Source: Parvularculaceae bacterium
GTDB lineage: Bacteria > Pseudomonadota > Alphaproteobacteria > Caulobacterales > Parvularculaceae
Length of the DNA: 64,000 nt
Assembly (NCBI GenBank): GCA_021776475.1
Contig: JAJFFV010000006.1
Span: 868,001-932,000 of the forward strand
Direction: 5' to 3'
Shown here one piece after another: positions 14,534 to 24,848 of the stretch. The notes under the pieces are model-generated. The model worked only from the letters and a program-made list of their open reading frames with translations. It ran no database searches and was not told the origin of the DNA. Position 1 is the stretch's first letter; each line of letters opens with the position of its first letter. A program made the translations under genes and the position numbers.

Positions 14534-14896
14534 ATGCTACTAACAGATACTTTGCTCGTTGCCGGTGGAAGCCTTGGAATTTTTGTTTCATTCGTTCATG
14601 GTTTCATAGGCGAGACCAAAGTTGCTCGCCTTGCAACGCACCCGCAGATATCTTCCAAGCGGGTAATCCATGCGTTGATTTTCCTGAGTGCCGTTTACTG
14701 GTTCCTGGGCGGCACACTTATTGTTGCAGCACCGTTCCTCCTGGACAAATCTGCCACTCTCTTGTCTGCAATTATTGTCTGTACAATGTATGGCACAGGT
14801 GCGGCAGGGAACTTCTGGGCGACAAAAGGCAATCATATCGGCTGGGTTCTGCTGGCCATCGCAACAGCACTCATCGCCCTTGGGATGCTTCTTTAA
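14534..14896 (+). CDS. Small four-helix membrane protein, TetR-controlled
   Basis: A 120-residue integral membrane protein with four hydrophobic segments (TLLVAGGSLGIFVSFVHGF, ALIFLSAVYWFLGGTLIVAA, LLSAIIVCTMYGTG, IGWVLLAIATALIALGML). The GGAG before ATG 14534 overlaps the second operator palindrome. I do not recognise the family beyond its resemblance to small uncharacterised proteins often paired with TetR repressors. Transport or stress sensing is possible but unproven. Confidence 0.7.
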   Translation: MLLTDTLLVAGGSLGIFVSFVHGFIGETKVARLATHPQISSKRVIHALIFLSAVYWFLGGTLIVAAPFLLDKSATLLSAIIVCTMYGTGAAGNFWATKGNHIGWVLLAIATALIALGMLL

Positions 14897-15014
14897 CCCA
14901 CCATTCCTTTCCAAAGTTTCATCGCAATAGACCCGCAAGCCCTCAATCCTGCCACCTTCTCGCCTGCTTTAGGCAGTCATGTGTCCTCAGCTCATATCGA
15001 GAAGGGAGACTTCA

Positions 15015-16652
15015 ATGCGTTATTTCACAACAGCAGCCGTCGCGCTGGTTTTAGTCGCTGCCTGTTCAAACAGACCGGAGATCATCGAGGCCGACGCGCC
15101 CGGTGATGAAAGCTGGGAACAGTCAAAACTCATCGGACCGTTCGCCTCTCCAGCCGAATTCGTCGTCTCCGGCGCGAGAATGGCCGATCTCGCTTACGTG
15201 ATGCCACCGGCACCGATTCAAAACACGGAACAATACGAGGGGGTTGAACCAAACCCGATCAAGCTCACATCACAGGAGCCCGTCTCGACTTTTTCGTCAG
15301 ATGTTGACACCACCGCCTATTCCGTCATGCGACGTTACATTCGGCAGAACAACACATTGCCGCCGTCGGATTCGGTCCGCGTTGAAGAGCTGGTGAATTA
15401 TTTCGACTACAAATACCCTAAACCGGAAAGCGCCAAAAAACCTTTTACGCCAACGATCTGGGTCACGCCATCACCATGGCGCGACGGCGCCAAGCTCATG
15501 CATATCGGCGTCAAGGGCTTTGATTTGCAGCCTAAAGAAACGCCGCCATCGAACGTTGTTCTCCTCCTCGACGTTTCGGGGTCCATGGATGCACAAAATA
15601 AACTGCCGCTGGTCAAAAAGTCAGTCAGTCTGATGCTTGATGAGATGGACGCAGACGACACGATTTCCATCGTGGTCTACGCCGGTGCCGCAGGCGTGGT
15701 CCTCGAGCCAACCCCGGCGTCACAAAAAGCCAAAATCCGGCGGGCCCTGAATAACCTATCAGCCGGCGGCTCCACCGCGGGCGGTGAAGGCATTGACCTT
15801 GCCTATTCCCTTGCGGAAGAAAATTTCGCCGAAGACAAAATCAACCGCATCATCCTGGCGACAGACGGTGATTTCAACGTCGGCGTTGTCGATGCGGACA
15901 GTCTTGAGGATTACGTCGCCCGCAAGCGCAAAACCGGTATCTATCTCACGGTTCTTGGGTTTGGACAGGGCAACTACAATGACGTGATCGCCCAGAAACT
16001 CGCGCAGTCCGGCAACGGTGTCGCCGCCTACATCGACAATCTTGATGAAGCGCGAAAAGTGCTGGTGCGAGAGTTCCGCTCCACCGTGTTCCCGATCGCC
16101 CATGACCTCAAATTTCAGGTCGAGTTCAACCCAGCGGTTGTCGCAGAATACCGCCTGATCGGCTACGAAACACGTATTCTGAATACGGAAGATTTCAACA
16201 ATGATGCGATTGACGCTGGTGACATTGGCTCCGGCCATACGGTCACTGCGCTTTACGAAATGGTGCCGGTAGATTCTAACGCAAGACTGATCGACGATCT
16301 ACGCTATCAAAAGGCCGAAGCGCCCGATGGCCCGACAAACGAATACGCCTTCGTCAAGCTACGTTATAAACTCCCAAAGGCCGATGCGAGTGAACTCATC
16401 ACCGTCCCCGTCCGTGTTGCAGACCAGTACACCTCCCTCACCGATGCCCCTGCTGACGCCCGCTTCGCTGCCGCTGTTGCCGCTTACGGTCAAAAACTAC
16501 AACGTGCAGGGCACACGGAAAGTTTCGCATATAGCGAAATCATCAAACTCGCGCAAAGCGCCAAAGGCGACGACGCCTATGGTCAGCGCGCACAGTTCGT
16601 CCAGTTGGTCAGATCAGCGGCGGACATAGATAAGGTCCCCGAAAACGGTTGA
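15015..16652 (+). CDS. VWA-domain lipoprotein (YfbK-like, DUF3520)
   Basis: A 545-residue outer-envelope lipoprotein. The signal ends in LVAAC with lipid-modified Cys17. A von Willebrand N-terminal region (FSSDVDTTAYSVMRRYI, VEELVNYFDY) is followed by a VWA domain with the MIDAS motif DVSGSMD and a later ATDGDFNVG. The C-terminal part (AYSEIIKLAQSA) matches DUF3520. GGGAG precedes ATG 15015; the frame opens at 14979. Such proteins are widespread in proteobacteria, and their role is not established. Confidence 0.88.
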   Translation: MRYFTTAAVALVLVAACSNRPEIIEADAPGDESWEQSKLIGPFASPAEFVVSGARMADLAYVMPPAPIQNTEQYEGVEPNPIKLTSQEPVSTFSSDVDTTAYSVMRRYIRQNNTLPPSDSVRVEELVNYFDYKYPKPESAKKPFTPTIWVTPSPWRDGAKLMHIGVKGFDLQPKETPPSNVVLLLDVSGSMDAQNKLPLVKKSVSLMLDEMDADDTISIVVYAGAAGVVLEPTPASQKAKIRRALNNLSAGGSTAGGEGIDLAYSLAEENFAEDKINRIILATDGDFNVGVVDADSLEDYVARKRKTGIYLTVLGFGQGNYNDVIAQKLAQSGNGVAAYIDNLDEARKVLVREFRSTVFPIAHDLKFQVEFNPAVVAEYRLIGYETRILNTEDFNNDAIDAGDIGSGHTVTALYEMVPVDSNARLIDDLRYQKAEAPDGPTNEYAFVKLRYKLPKADASELITVPVRVADQYTSLTDAPADARFAAAVAAYGQKLQRAGHTESFAYSEIIKLAQSAKGDDAYGQRAQFVQLVRSAADIDKVPENG

Positions 16653-16660
16653 ACATATCT

Positions 16661-17920
16661 CTAGCCAAACGGCTTATCAATAGAGGGCGACAAAGCGCTG
16701 AAGAGTTGTGGCCCTTCTTCCGTCATATAGAGACAGTCTTCCAGACGTACACCAAACTCGCCAAACGTATAAATCCCCGGTTCGTTTGAAAAGCACATCC
16801 CCGGTTCCAGTTTCGTTGTCTCCCCTCGAACAAAGTTCACCGGCTCGTGGCCGTCCATTCCAATACCGTGACCAAGCCTGTGCGAGAGACCTGGCGTTTT
16901 GTATCCAGGACCATAGCCTTTGCTCTCATAATATGCCCGCACTGCATCATCAACCGCACCGGCTGGGACACCAATTTGCGCAGTCTCCATTGCCAATTCC
17001 TGCCCCTGCTTGACGGTCGCCCAGACATCGCGCTGCTTTGTTGAAGCTTCACCAAACACCCAGGTGCGCGAGATATCCGATTCATAGTCGAATACGGCAC
17101 ACCCGCAATCCATTAGGATAATATCGCCTTCAACAACTTGTTGCGGCTTGCCCGACCCATGCGGATAGGCGCTGGCCTCCCCCAGCAGCGCCATCGAAAA
17201 TTGGACTGACCCACCGAGCGCGGTTGTCGTTTCACTCATCATCGCTGAGACATCCTGCGATGCCATCCCGGCCTCGATTTTTGGGTAAATATGTTTGTAC
17301 GCAGCGATCGTGATGTCATTGGCCTTTTGCATCAGCATCAGCTCTGCGGGAGATTTAAACATCCGGCAGCCGCGCGTCACCTCATTACCGGCAATCATCC
17401 GAAAGCCGGATGCGGCCCTCTGCACACCATCAACGATGAAGTGCCGCACAGTTTCATCAATAGCGATATCGCCACCTTGCAAGCCACGATCCGCCAAAAT
17501 ACCTGCAACCAGGTCGAAAGGGCTTTCATGTTCGTGCCAGGTGCGTACATCGTCGCCAAATGTCATGCTCTCCCTGATTGATGGTTCTTCAAAAAACGGT
17601 GTCACAACAGCGATGTCACCGTCAGCTGGAATGACAACGGCGGTTAACCGCTCCGAGCGCCACCAACGGATACCGGTAAAGTAAACCATAGCCGAGCCCG
17701 CTTCCAGAATCAGCGCCGACACGCCTTTATCGCGCATGATTTCCTGCGCCTTTGCGACACGCGCCTTGCGCTCCTCAACACGTATCGGCTGAACATCACC
17801 AGTCATATCTTTCAAATGGTCATCCGACACAGCAGCACTCCTCGCACAGGCCGATACGCCAGCAACAGCAACACCCGCCGACCCAGCCAGTTTTATCAGC
17901 TCTCTTTTTGTAATTTTCAT
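16661..17920 (-). CDS. M24-family metallopeptidase (Xaa-Pro aminopeptidase-like), exported
   Basis: A 419-residue protein with an export signal (KRELIKLAGSAGVAVAGVSAC) that resembles a Tat-type lipoprotein signal, though it has KR rather than RR. An N-terminal creatinase-like domain is followed by a pita-bread catalytic domain. Metal ligands are visible in ILMDCGCAVFDYESDISRTW, HRLGHGIG, SNEPGIY and VRLEDCLY. It probably trims peptides with a proline at position two in the periplasm. ATG 17920 follows GAGAG; the frame is open to 18049. Confidence 0.87.
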   Translation of the reverse strand: MKITKRELIKLAGSAGVAVAGVSACARSAAVSDDHLKDMTGDVQPIRVEERKARVAKAQEIMRDKGVSALILEAGSAMVYFTGIRWWRSERLTAVVIPADGDIAVVTPFFEEPSIRESMTFGDDVRTWHEHESPFDLVAGILADRGLQGGDIAIDETVRHFIVDGVQRAASGFRMIAGNEVTRGCRMFKSPAELMLMQKANDITIAAYKHIYPKIEAGMASQDVSAMMSETTTALGGSVQFSMALLGEASAYPHGSGKPQQVVEGDIILMDCGCAVFDYESDISRTWVFGEASTKQRDVWATVKQGQELAMETAQIGVPAGAVDDAVRAYYESKGYGPGYKTPGLSHRLGHGIGMDGHEPVNFVRGETTKLEPGMCFSNEPGIYTFGEFGVRLEDCLYMTEEGPQLFSALSPSIDKPFG

Positions 17921-18135
17921 TTTAGCTCTCTCAATACTTGTGGAAGTCAGCATTGCATGGACATAACTGTTTTTTGTCTGATTTTGAAGGCCAGCAAATA
18001 CCTCCCAGTCGTTGGAACGAAGATTGTTCGTAGCCGACACCACTCCCATCGGCCGCTTCGCGGTTTAATTAATAAGCTTTTTTACCCGCCGCACAGAGGG
18101 GAAGAATTCAGTTTGTGTGTGAAGTGATCGAACAA

Positions 18136-19272
18136 TCAAACCGGTTTTCCATGAAGGGCACCACCCAATAGGGGCAGCGGCACTCGCGTTGTACTTGGAT
18201 AACTGAGCGGCAGTTTCCTCAGAGACCGAACAGCCAGGTAGGCAAAACATTCCGCCTCAAGATGATCACCACTCCAACCCACCTCTGCGGCCAGCTTAAC
18301 CGGTGCGCCCAGGATTTGCTTCAGATGATCCATCAAAACCGGATTATGCCCGCCATCGCCAACGACAATCCATTCGCCCGGAGGTTCGGGCAAAAGGGCG
18401 ACCGACTTTTCAACACATGCAGCAGTGAAGGCAGTCAGCGTCGCCGCCCCGCCTTCAACACTCATCTCTTTGACGGCATCAACCTTGAAATCATAAAGAT
18501 CAAGCGATTTCGGCGCCGCCCTGCGCAGAAACGGGTTCAACAGCATCAGCTTTAGCGTCTCTTTATTCACCTCCCCTTTATTCGCCAACGCACCGTCCTT
18601 ATCCATCCGTTCGCCGGTCTGCAATTCCACCCACTTGTCGATCAGCCCATTTCCAGGGCCACAATCGAAAGCAACCATTTCCATCAGATTCCCATCCGCC
18701 GGAATCCACGTTATATTAGCAACGCTGCCAAGATTCAGTACACAGACCGGTAAGTTCCGCTGGAGTTGTCGCACAAGATACGCGTGATAGACCGGCATAA
18801 AAGGTGCCCCTTCACCACCTTGTGCCATATCGTTGAGGCGGAAACCGTCAACCACATCGATGCGCAATTCCTGCGCCAGGATGTGGCCGGAGCCGATCTG
18901 CCAGGTGCGCCCCGGAGCCGAGCGATCAACCGGCGAGCGGTGCAAAATGGTCTGCCCGTGAAGGCCGACCACATCAATGTCATCGCGCGACAGTTTGTTT
19001 CGCTCCATCAGCTTTTGTACGGCCCTGATGTGCGCCGTGGTCACCTCATCAATCGCTTTGGCAATTTCCTGCGCCCCATCACGTCCTTCAAGCGCCGCCT
19101 TGATCGCCCGTTGTATCCAGATCTTGGACATCCGTGGATACGGATAACTCAACGTCGGCCCTTGCACGGCCACCTCTTCGCCGTCAGTTCGCAACAGCGC
19201 AACATCCACACCATCCAGCGAGGTGCCGGACATCAAGCCAATGGCAGTCAGGACGTGATTGGAATGAGACAT
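18136..19272 (-). CDS. anmK: Anhydro-N-acetylmuramic acid kinase AnmK
   Basis: A 378-residue kinase of the cell-wall recycling pathway. It phosphorylates and hydrolyses 1,6-anhydro-MurNAc to MurNAc-6-phosphate. GLMSGTSLDGVDVAL is the family signature at the N-terminus; GLHGQTILHRS, LNLGSVANIT and FDCGPGNGLIDKW complete the ATP- and sugar-binding set. ATG 19272 has AGGG upstream; ATG 19281 is an alternative. It is divergent from tyrS, a common arrangement in alphaproteobacteria. Confidence 0.95.
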   Translation of the reverse strand: MSHSNHVLTAIGLMSGTSLDGVDVALLRTDGEEVAVQGPTLSYPYPRMSKIWIQRAIKAALEGRDGAQEIAKAIDEVTTAHIRAVQKLMERNKLSRDDIDVVGLHGQTILHRSPVDRSAPGRTWQIGSGHILAQELRIDVVDGFRLNDMAQGGEGAPFMPVYHAYLVRQLQRNLPVCVLNLGSVANITWIPADGNLMEMVAFDCGPGNGLIDKWVELQTGERMDKDGALANKGEVNKETLKLMLLNPFLRRAAPKSLDLYDFKVDAVKEMSVEGGAATLTAFTAACVEKSVALLPEPPGEWIVVGDGGHNPVLMDHLKQILGAPVKLAAEVGWSGDHLEAECFAYLAVRSLRKLPLSYPSTTRVPLPLLGGALHGKPV

Positions 19273-19424
19273 CGAAAACATTTCCCTGGGTCATCAAACA
19301 AGCAGATTATAGTCATGAGTCCAAACTTGCGCGTTCGTGATCCAGCAAATATCGATCATGGATTTTGCGGAGGCTTTCGGTTAAGAGCCAGAATTCAAGC
19401 CATAATATGGAACAGGATCGTCAA

Positions 19425-20696
19425 ATGGTCGTTTACAAGTCCGATTTTCTGAATGTCCTCTCGCAGCGAGGCTACATTCATCAATGCACCAATATGGACG
19501 CGCTCGACCAGCGCGCCGCCAAAGAAACACTGACCGCCTATATCGGATTTGACGCGACGGCCACCAGCCTGCACGCTGGCAGCCTCATTCAGATCATGAT
19601 GCTCTACTGGTTTCAGCAGACGGGCCATCGGCCGATCGCCCTGATGGGGGGTGGCACCACAAAAGTCGGTGACCCGACCGGCAAGGATGCTCAACGCAAG
19701 CTTCTAACGGACGACGACATTGCACGAAACCTCGCGGGCATCAAAAAAACCTTTGCCCCATTTTTGAACTTCGGTAACGCTCCGAGGGGCGGGATCATGG
19801 TCAATAATGATGACTGGCTGTCACAACTCAACTATATCGATTTTCTTCGTGATTATGGGGTCCACTTTACGATCAATCGTATGCTGACTTTTGACAGCGT
19901 TAAGCTACGCCTAGAACGCGAGAGTCCGATGAGCCTGATCGAATTCAACTATATGATTATGCAGGCATACGATTTCCTCGAATTAAACCGGCGCTATGAC
20001 TGCGTTCTGCAAATGGGTGGTTCTGATCAGTGGGGCAATATTGTCAACGGCGTCGAACTGTGTCGCCGTGTTGCCGCCGCTTCGAGCACGGGCAAAACGC
20101 AGGAAGAAGTCTTCGGCCTGACGACCCCGCTTCTGACCACCGCGTCGGGCAAAAAGATGGGCAAAACGGAAAGCGGTGCCGTCTGGCTCGATCCGGACCT
20201 GCTCTCGCCTTACGATTACTGGCAATACTGGCGGAATACTGAAGATGCAGATGTCGGTCGGATGTTGCGGCTGTTCACAACGCTGCCTATTGCTGACGTT
20301 TCCCGGCTGGCGGCGCTCGACGGGGCCGAAATCAACGATGCCAAGAAAATACTCGCCACAGAAACCACAGCCCTACTTCACGGGCGCGCAGCAGCTGATG
20401 AGGCCGCAGAAACCGCCCGGCGTACATTCGAGGAAGGGTCCGCAACTGGCAACCTGCCGACATTTGAAGTCAAGGCCTCTGGTCTGGCGAGCGGCTTACC
20501 GATCTACACTCCCTTCCGGGAGACTGGCCTGATCGCTTCAAATGGGGAAGGCCGTCGGCACATCAAGGCAGGTGCCCTCAAAGTGAACGATGAGATTGTC
20601 AAAGAAGAACGTGAACTGACGAACAACGACTTGTCCGACGGTGTGATCAAGCTTTCGATAGGCAAGAAAAAGCATGCACTGGTTAAAGTAGTTTGA
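19425..20696 (+). CDS. tyrS: Tyrosyl-tRNA synthetase
   Basis: A 423-residue class I synthetase that charges tRNA-Tyr. [16 protein letters not shown] includes the HIGH-equivalent; [12 protein letters not shown] binds tyrosine, and KKMGKTESG is the KMSKS-equivalent loop. A C-terminal S4-like RNA-binding domain ([14 protein letters not shown]) closes the protein. ATG 19425 has AGGA seven bases upstream; two further in-frame ATGs lie upstream. It ends two bases from the convergent AsmA-like gene. Confidence 0.96.
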   Translation: MVVYKSDFLNVLSQRGYIHQCTNMDALDQRAAKETLTAYIGFDATATSLHAGSLIQIMMLYWFQQTGHRPIALMGGGTTKVGDPTGKDAQRKLLTDDDIARNLAGIKKTFAPFLNFGNAPRGGIMVNNDDWLSQLNYIDFLRDYGVHFTINRMLTFDSVKLRLERESPMSLIEFNYMIMQAYDFLELNRRYDCVLQMGGSDQWGNIVNGVELCRRVAAASSTGKTQEEVFGLTTPLLTTASGKKMGKTESGAVWLDPDLLSPYDYWQYWRNTEDADVGRMLRLFTTLPIADVSRLAALDGAEINDAKKILATETTALLHGRAAADEAAETARRTFEEGSATGNLPTFEVKASGLASGLPIYTPFRETGLIASNGEGRRHIKAGALKVNDEIVKEERELTNNDLSDGVIKLSIGKKKHALVKVV

Positions 20697-20698
20697 AA

Positions 20699-23600
20699 TC
20701 AGTTAGGTCGTGGGTCGTCCTGAGCCGTCGCACCATAAATATCCGGCAATTGTGGCAGGAACGCATCGAGACTTTCTTCCAGTTCCTGCAGCTGTTCAGC
20801 CGTCGTCGTAAACTCGAGTTGAGAATCCATTTCCGCCGCTTCAATCGCCTGATCGAGCAATTCAGAAGTCGATTTTTTTCTTGCCCGCACAGGCTCAAAA
20901 ATCCGCCGGAATATTCCTGGCGTAAACAACGATAGCGTATTAACCGTTACCGTCGGCTCGCTGAAAGGCCCGTTCAGACCGTAGGCGAATGCGACGATCC
21001 CTTCGCCTTCCCGTGAAACCAAAAGACGACCAAGTCCCGGCAATTGTCCTAGGGCTGAATTCACTGAATACGCAGGGGCCATTGCGCCACTGATATCGAA
21101 GTCGTTAAGCACTAGATCAACGTCGCCGCCAATCGAAACCCCTAGCGATGGTCCGGTAAGCCGGGCATCGACAATGCTCATAATACCATCATCCATTTGA
21201 ACATCTGCAACAACGCTGGTAAATTCTATACCCTCGTCCCCCAGCAAATCGGCCAATCCAGTTAGCGATCCGGCAGCCAAGAGCCGAGCGATCAGAGGAG
21301 CATCTGAAATAACAAAACTGTCAGCGGTAAATGTCCCCACAACCGGTCCACCTTTTAAGAACGTCCCAGTGTAATCGGCCCTACCCGCCGTTATCGACGT
21401 AATCCCAAAAATACCCTTCGCCAGGGCGCCAAGATTATCCGTCTGCGCCTGCAGCTGCCGGCCAATATCGAAATCACTGGTTTTTGCCATCGTTGCAGTA
21501 ACGTATCCACCGTCTTCAAATTTTCCGGACAGGTACACGTCTTTGAACCCATCGCCATCATGACCGAGACGAGCCTCGAACCCCTTAAGCCCAACACTTT
21601 CCTTCAGTTCAAGCTCACCAAGATCGACGGTAATCTGCATCGCGCCTGGAATCTTGATGCTTTCATTGCCACTACCGGTCTTTTCGCCGCCAGTGAGCCC
21701 GTCCATAAGAAAATCGACATTGGCATACGCACCAGTAATATCTGTACGCAGTATTTCGACGTCACGCGTAATGCTGACAGCGAGATCTGCCCGATCCTTG
21801 ATTGAAAGCTTGTCAACGGAGGCTCTCACAAATCGCCCGTTCGGTTGAAGCAGCACGCTACCTGTGAGGTTCAGATCTTGGGTATCTATTCGCACATCAT
21901 CTAACCGCCAAAAGTCGAGGTCTTCCGTATCGCCCGGCGGAACAATGGTAATGGTCGCGTCTCCGGGAACACCCTTTTGTTTTACCCAAGCGATCGTATC
22001 CAGGCGGACTTCTGCATCGGACAAATCTGCCGTTACTTGGATCCGTTCATAGGCATTGTCGCGCTCTGATACTTCAACAGAATACGCAACATCACCATGC
22101 AGGAATTGTCGCAGAGACAGGCCTAGGCTGTCAGCAGAACTGGCATTGATAACACCTGAAGCTCGTGTCAGCGTATCTTCGGTTTTGGTAAATTCGCGTA
22201 AATATTCAAAGCTTATCGGTGTTCCCTCGACCATCCCTTCCGCTTTGACATCAAGGCCGTCCCAAGAAACTTCAACAACGCCCGTGCTGTTTGTAATATC
22301 TAAGGTTGCAATCGCATCATCAAGGGACAGATCAGTGAATGTACCCTTGCCAAAAAATTCATAGTCGTCGATCGCTACATTCGAAAGCAAAGGACGCGTG
22401 ATCTCGAACTCAAAGACTCCTGTACCGCCGAAATCGTCGGGGCTAAAACCGCCCTTAGAAATATAACCCAAAGGTTCTTCGTCGACGACCGATAGCACAT
22501 CCTGAACATTGCCCTCTATCTGAACTTTGAAGATGCCACGTGAGCCCTTCGGGTAAAACTTGGGCATATCAACTTGCCCCTTTACCTGCTTGACCCCACC
22601 AACACGTCCGCCTGTTCCAGTCAATTGGAAACTGTTGCCACGCAAGGTCGCATCGCCCGACAGGCCAGTTAAAGGTGTAACCCCGGGAACAAAATATGAC
22701 GCTGCATCCTCAAACGAAAACGTCAGCAACATACTGTCTTCGCCGATGGTCGTTGCCGGCTGAATAGCCCCTCGCGGCATATCCATTTCAAAATTCAAAT
22801 CTGTAACCTTACCTGAAATTACATTGGTGGCGACCCAGCCCCGAGCGCCATCTGCGATCGCAAGTGGCCATCCTCGCAAAATTTCATCCCAGGCTAATAC
22901 GCCATCGAAAGATGCCTGCGCTCTGATACCCGGGGACTGACCTTTTTCATCCGGCAATAACAAATCAAGGTCACCGCTCAACATCTTACCAAAAAAATCA
23001 GCGGCTATACTTTCAAAGCATAGGACCCTTTCGGGAGCCATGTATTCGCCTGCAAAGTCTATTTTGGAAAGCGGCAGCGGTTGCTCGAAAACGCCAGGAA
23101 GATCAATAAGAACATCCCGTCCTTGCAAATCATAAGAAATCCGGGTTGGTGCGAGCGGCTCACCTTGTGACCATGCACCCAGGCTGACGATACCGCTAAA
23201 TCGACCTTTATTGCCGCTGATTTCGTATTTCAGAAGATCAATGTCAAAACTGCGTTGTGCAACAAGATAATCTGATGTCAAGTCAACATGATCAAACGCA
23301 ATCTCTTGGCCCGCAAAAACAACCGTTCCTTCGTCCGCAGACACATCAACACTGGCACCTTTAAAATTTCCTTGGTAGTCAATGACAAAAGAAAGCGAAC
23401 CTGTTAGTTCTGTCTGTATTTTTTCGCCGTCTTCGGGTCCAACGAGAAGCGTTAATATCTCGGACACGGGGGTCGCCACCGCTCTTAGATTAATAACAAT
23501 TTCCCTGTCTTGATCATTCAGTTCTGATGCAATTTCCAAATAACTTTCCTGCTCACCAAGCAAAAATGAGGCTTTTAAGAGCGAAGCGTACCCTCTGTCG

Positions 23601-24220
23601 GTTCTCCAAACGTCGGCCATCGCATTAGTCGTCTGCCATATCTTTCCAGTCATTTCATCTGTAAACAGAAAACTGGTATTCTTGAGCATCGCGCCCTCAA
23701 ACAATCTTTCGGCAGCCGGCTTTTGGGTTCTGTTGATCAGGATACTTTCAACCAGATTGGCGTCGCCCACTGTTCCGGGCGAGGTCAGCCCGAAATCAAA
23801 CGATCCATCTTCAAGGCGCTTTATTGAAATACTAGCTCCCGATATTTCGACAAAATGTGGGCGGATCTGTCCCTTCAGCAAGTCCGATGCGCGGAGATTG
23901 AAGGCAAGCTCGGGCAATTGAAAGAGCTGCTGCCCGTCGGGTCCCGTCACGAGAAGGTTTTGTGCGTATAATTTTATGGCGCCGGCCGCAGCATCTTCAG
24001 CACGATCCCGTGAGAGAACAATCTCATCGAGTGAAACTTCGCTCCCTTCTTCAAGCCGTTCCTGCAAAGTACCGGTCAACTCTCCTTTGAGAAATCCCAG
24101 GGAAATTCCACCATGCGAGATTTTCCAGTGCGCAAAAAACGCGAGGCCTGCGAGCAAAGCAACGAAAACAGCAAATCCCTCTAGGCAGACGACCATGAAC
24201 TCGCGCATTTTCTTTTTCAT
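20699..24220 (-). CDS. AsmA/YhdP-like envelope protein (DUF3971)
   Basis: A 1,173-residue protein with an N-terminal membrane anchor (VCLEGFAVFVALLAGLAFFA), then a long beta-rich periplasmic body. The early section (LLVTGPDGQQLFQLPELAFN) and the C-terminal section (GLNGPFSEPTVTVNTLSLFTPGIFRRIF) match the YhdP/AsmA2 family. These proteins form hydrophobic bridges that carry phospholipids to the outer membrane in Escherichia coli. The DUF3971 and AsmA C-terminal regions are both present. It is transcribed alone, convergent with tyrS. Confidence 0.85.
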   Translation of the reverse strand: MKKKMREFMVVCLEGFAVFVALLAGLAFFAHWKISHGGISLGFLKGELTGTLQERLEEGSEVSLDEIVLSRDRAEDAAAGAIKLYAQNLLVTGPDGQQLFQLPELAFNLRASDLLKGQIRPHFVEISGASISIKRLEDGSFDFGLTSPGTVGDANLVESILINRTQKPAAERLFEGAMLKNTSFLFTDEMTGKIWQTTNAMADVWRTDRGYASLLKASFLLGEQESYLEIASELNDQDREIVINLRAVATPVSEILTLLVGPEDGEKIQTELTGSLSFVIDYQGNFKGASVDVSADEGTVVFAGQEIAFDHVDLTSDYLVAQRSFDIDLLKYEISGNKGRFSGIVSLGAWSQGEPLAPTRISYDLQGRDVLIDLPGVFEQPLPLSKIDFAGEYMAPERVLCFESIAADFFGKMLSGDLDLLLPDEKGQSPGIRAQASFDGVLAWDEILRGWPLAIADGARGWVATNVISGKVTDLNFEMDMPRGAIQPATTIGEDSMLLTFSFEDAASYFVPGVTPLTGLSGDATLRGNSFQLTGTGGRVGGVKQVKGQVDMPKFYPKGSRGIFKVQIEGNVQDVLSVVDEEPLGYISKGGFSPDDFGGTGVFEFEITRPLLSNVAIDDYEFFGKGTFTDLSLDDAIATLDITNSTGVVEVSWDGLDVKAEGMVEGTPISFEYLREFTKTEDTLTRASGVINASSADSLGLSLRQFLHGDVAYSVEVSERDNAYERIQVTADLSDAEVRLDTIAWVKQKGVPGDATITIVPPGDTEDLDFWRLDDVRIDTQDLNLTGSVLLQPNGRFVRASVDKLSIKDRADLAVSITRDVEILRTDITGAYANVDFLMDGLTGGEKTGSGNESIKIPGAMQITVDLGELELKESVGLKGFEARLGHDGDGFKDVYLSGKFEDGGYVTATMAKTSDFDIGRQLQAQTDNLGALAKGIFGITSITAGRADYTGTFLKGGPVVGTFTADSFVISDAPLIARLLAAGSLTGLADLLGDEGIEFTSVVADVQMDDGIMSIVDARLTGPSLGVSIGGDVDLVLNDFDISGAMAPAYSVNSALGQLPGLGRLLVSREGEGIVAFAYGLNGPFSEPTVTVNTLSLFTPGIFRRIFEPVRARKKSTSELLDQAIEAAEMDSQLEFTTTAEQLQELEESLDAFLPQLPDIYGATAQDDPRPN

Positions 24221-24380
24221 TGAGAGGCCGCCGGGGCAAAACTGATGTTACATTATCAACTTAACAAGCCCATAAGCATTCCGGCAACCGCTGTCATGAT
24301 AAAACACGTTTTGGTTGCTGTGGACGATCTGACATTCCTCCTTTATCAGCCTCTCACGTCGAGACATTGAGGAGAAAGAA

Positions 24381-24848
24381 ATGTGCGGACCTGAGCTAGG
24401 TCAAAAAGCCCCTGCATTTTCTGTTGAGACTGATGCTGGCGAGACAATCAGCCTGGCCAACTATAGAGGCCAAAAGCTGGTACTCTATTACTACCCAAAA
24501 GACGACACGCCTGGCTGCACCAAAGAAGCTATCGGCTTTAGCGAATACAGGCAAAAATTCGAAGACGCCGGTACCGCGATACTGGGCGTTTCCAAAGACA
24601 CAGTCGAAAAACACCAGAATTTCAAGGCAAAATATGACCTTGGGATTACACTTGCATCTGATCCTCGAGGCCAGATGATCGAAGCATATGGCTCTTGGGT
24701 CGAAAAAAACATGTATGGCAGAAAATACATGGGTATTGATCGATCGACGTTTCTGATCGACGAAAAGGGTATCGTTCAGGAGGTCTGGCGCAAGGTCAGG
24801 GTGCCCGGTCACGTAGGGAAAGTCTTGGCCCGCGTAAAAGAGCTTTAA
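24381..24848 (+). CDS. bcp: Bcp-type peroxiredoxin (thioredoxin-dependent thiol peroxidase)
   Basis: A 155-residue thiol peroxidase reducing hydroperoxides. YYYPKDDTPGCTKEA has the peroxidatic Cys46. The resolving cysteine five residues later in E. coli Bcp is Ile51 here, so this is a one-cysteine form. GVSKDTVEKHQNF and a DRSTFLIDEKG strand fit the family. AGGAG precedes ATG 24381. The DUF455 gene follows directly after the stop. Confidence 0.94.
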   Translation: MCGPELGQKAPAFSVETDAGETISLANYRGQKLVLYYYPKDDTPGCTKEAIGFSEYRQKFEDAGTAILGVSKDTVEKHQNFKAKYDLGITLASDPRGQMIEAYGSWVEKNMYGRKYMGIDRSTFLIDEKGIVQEVWRKVRVPGHVGKVLARVKEL

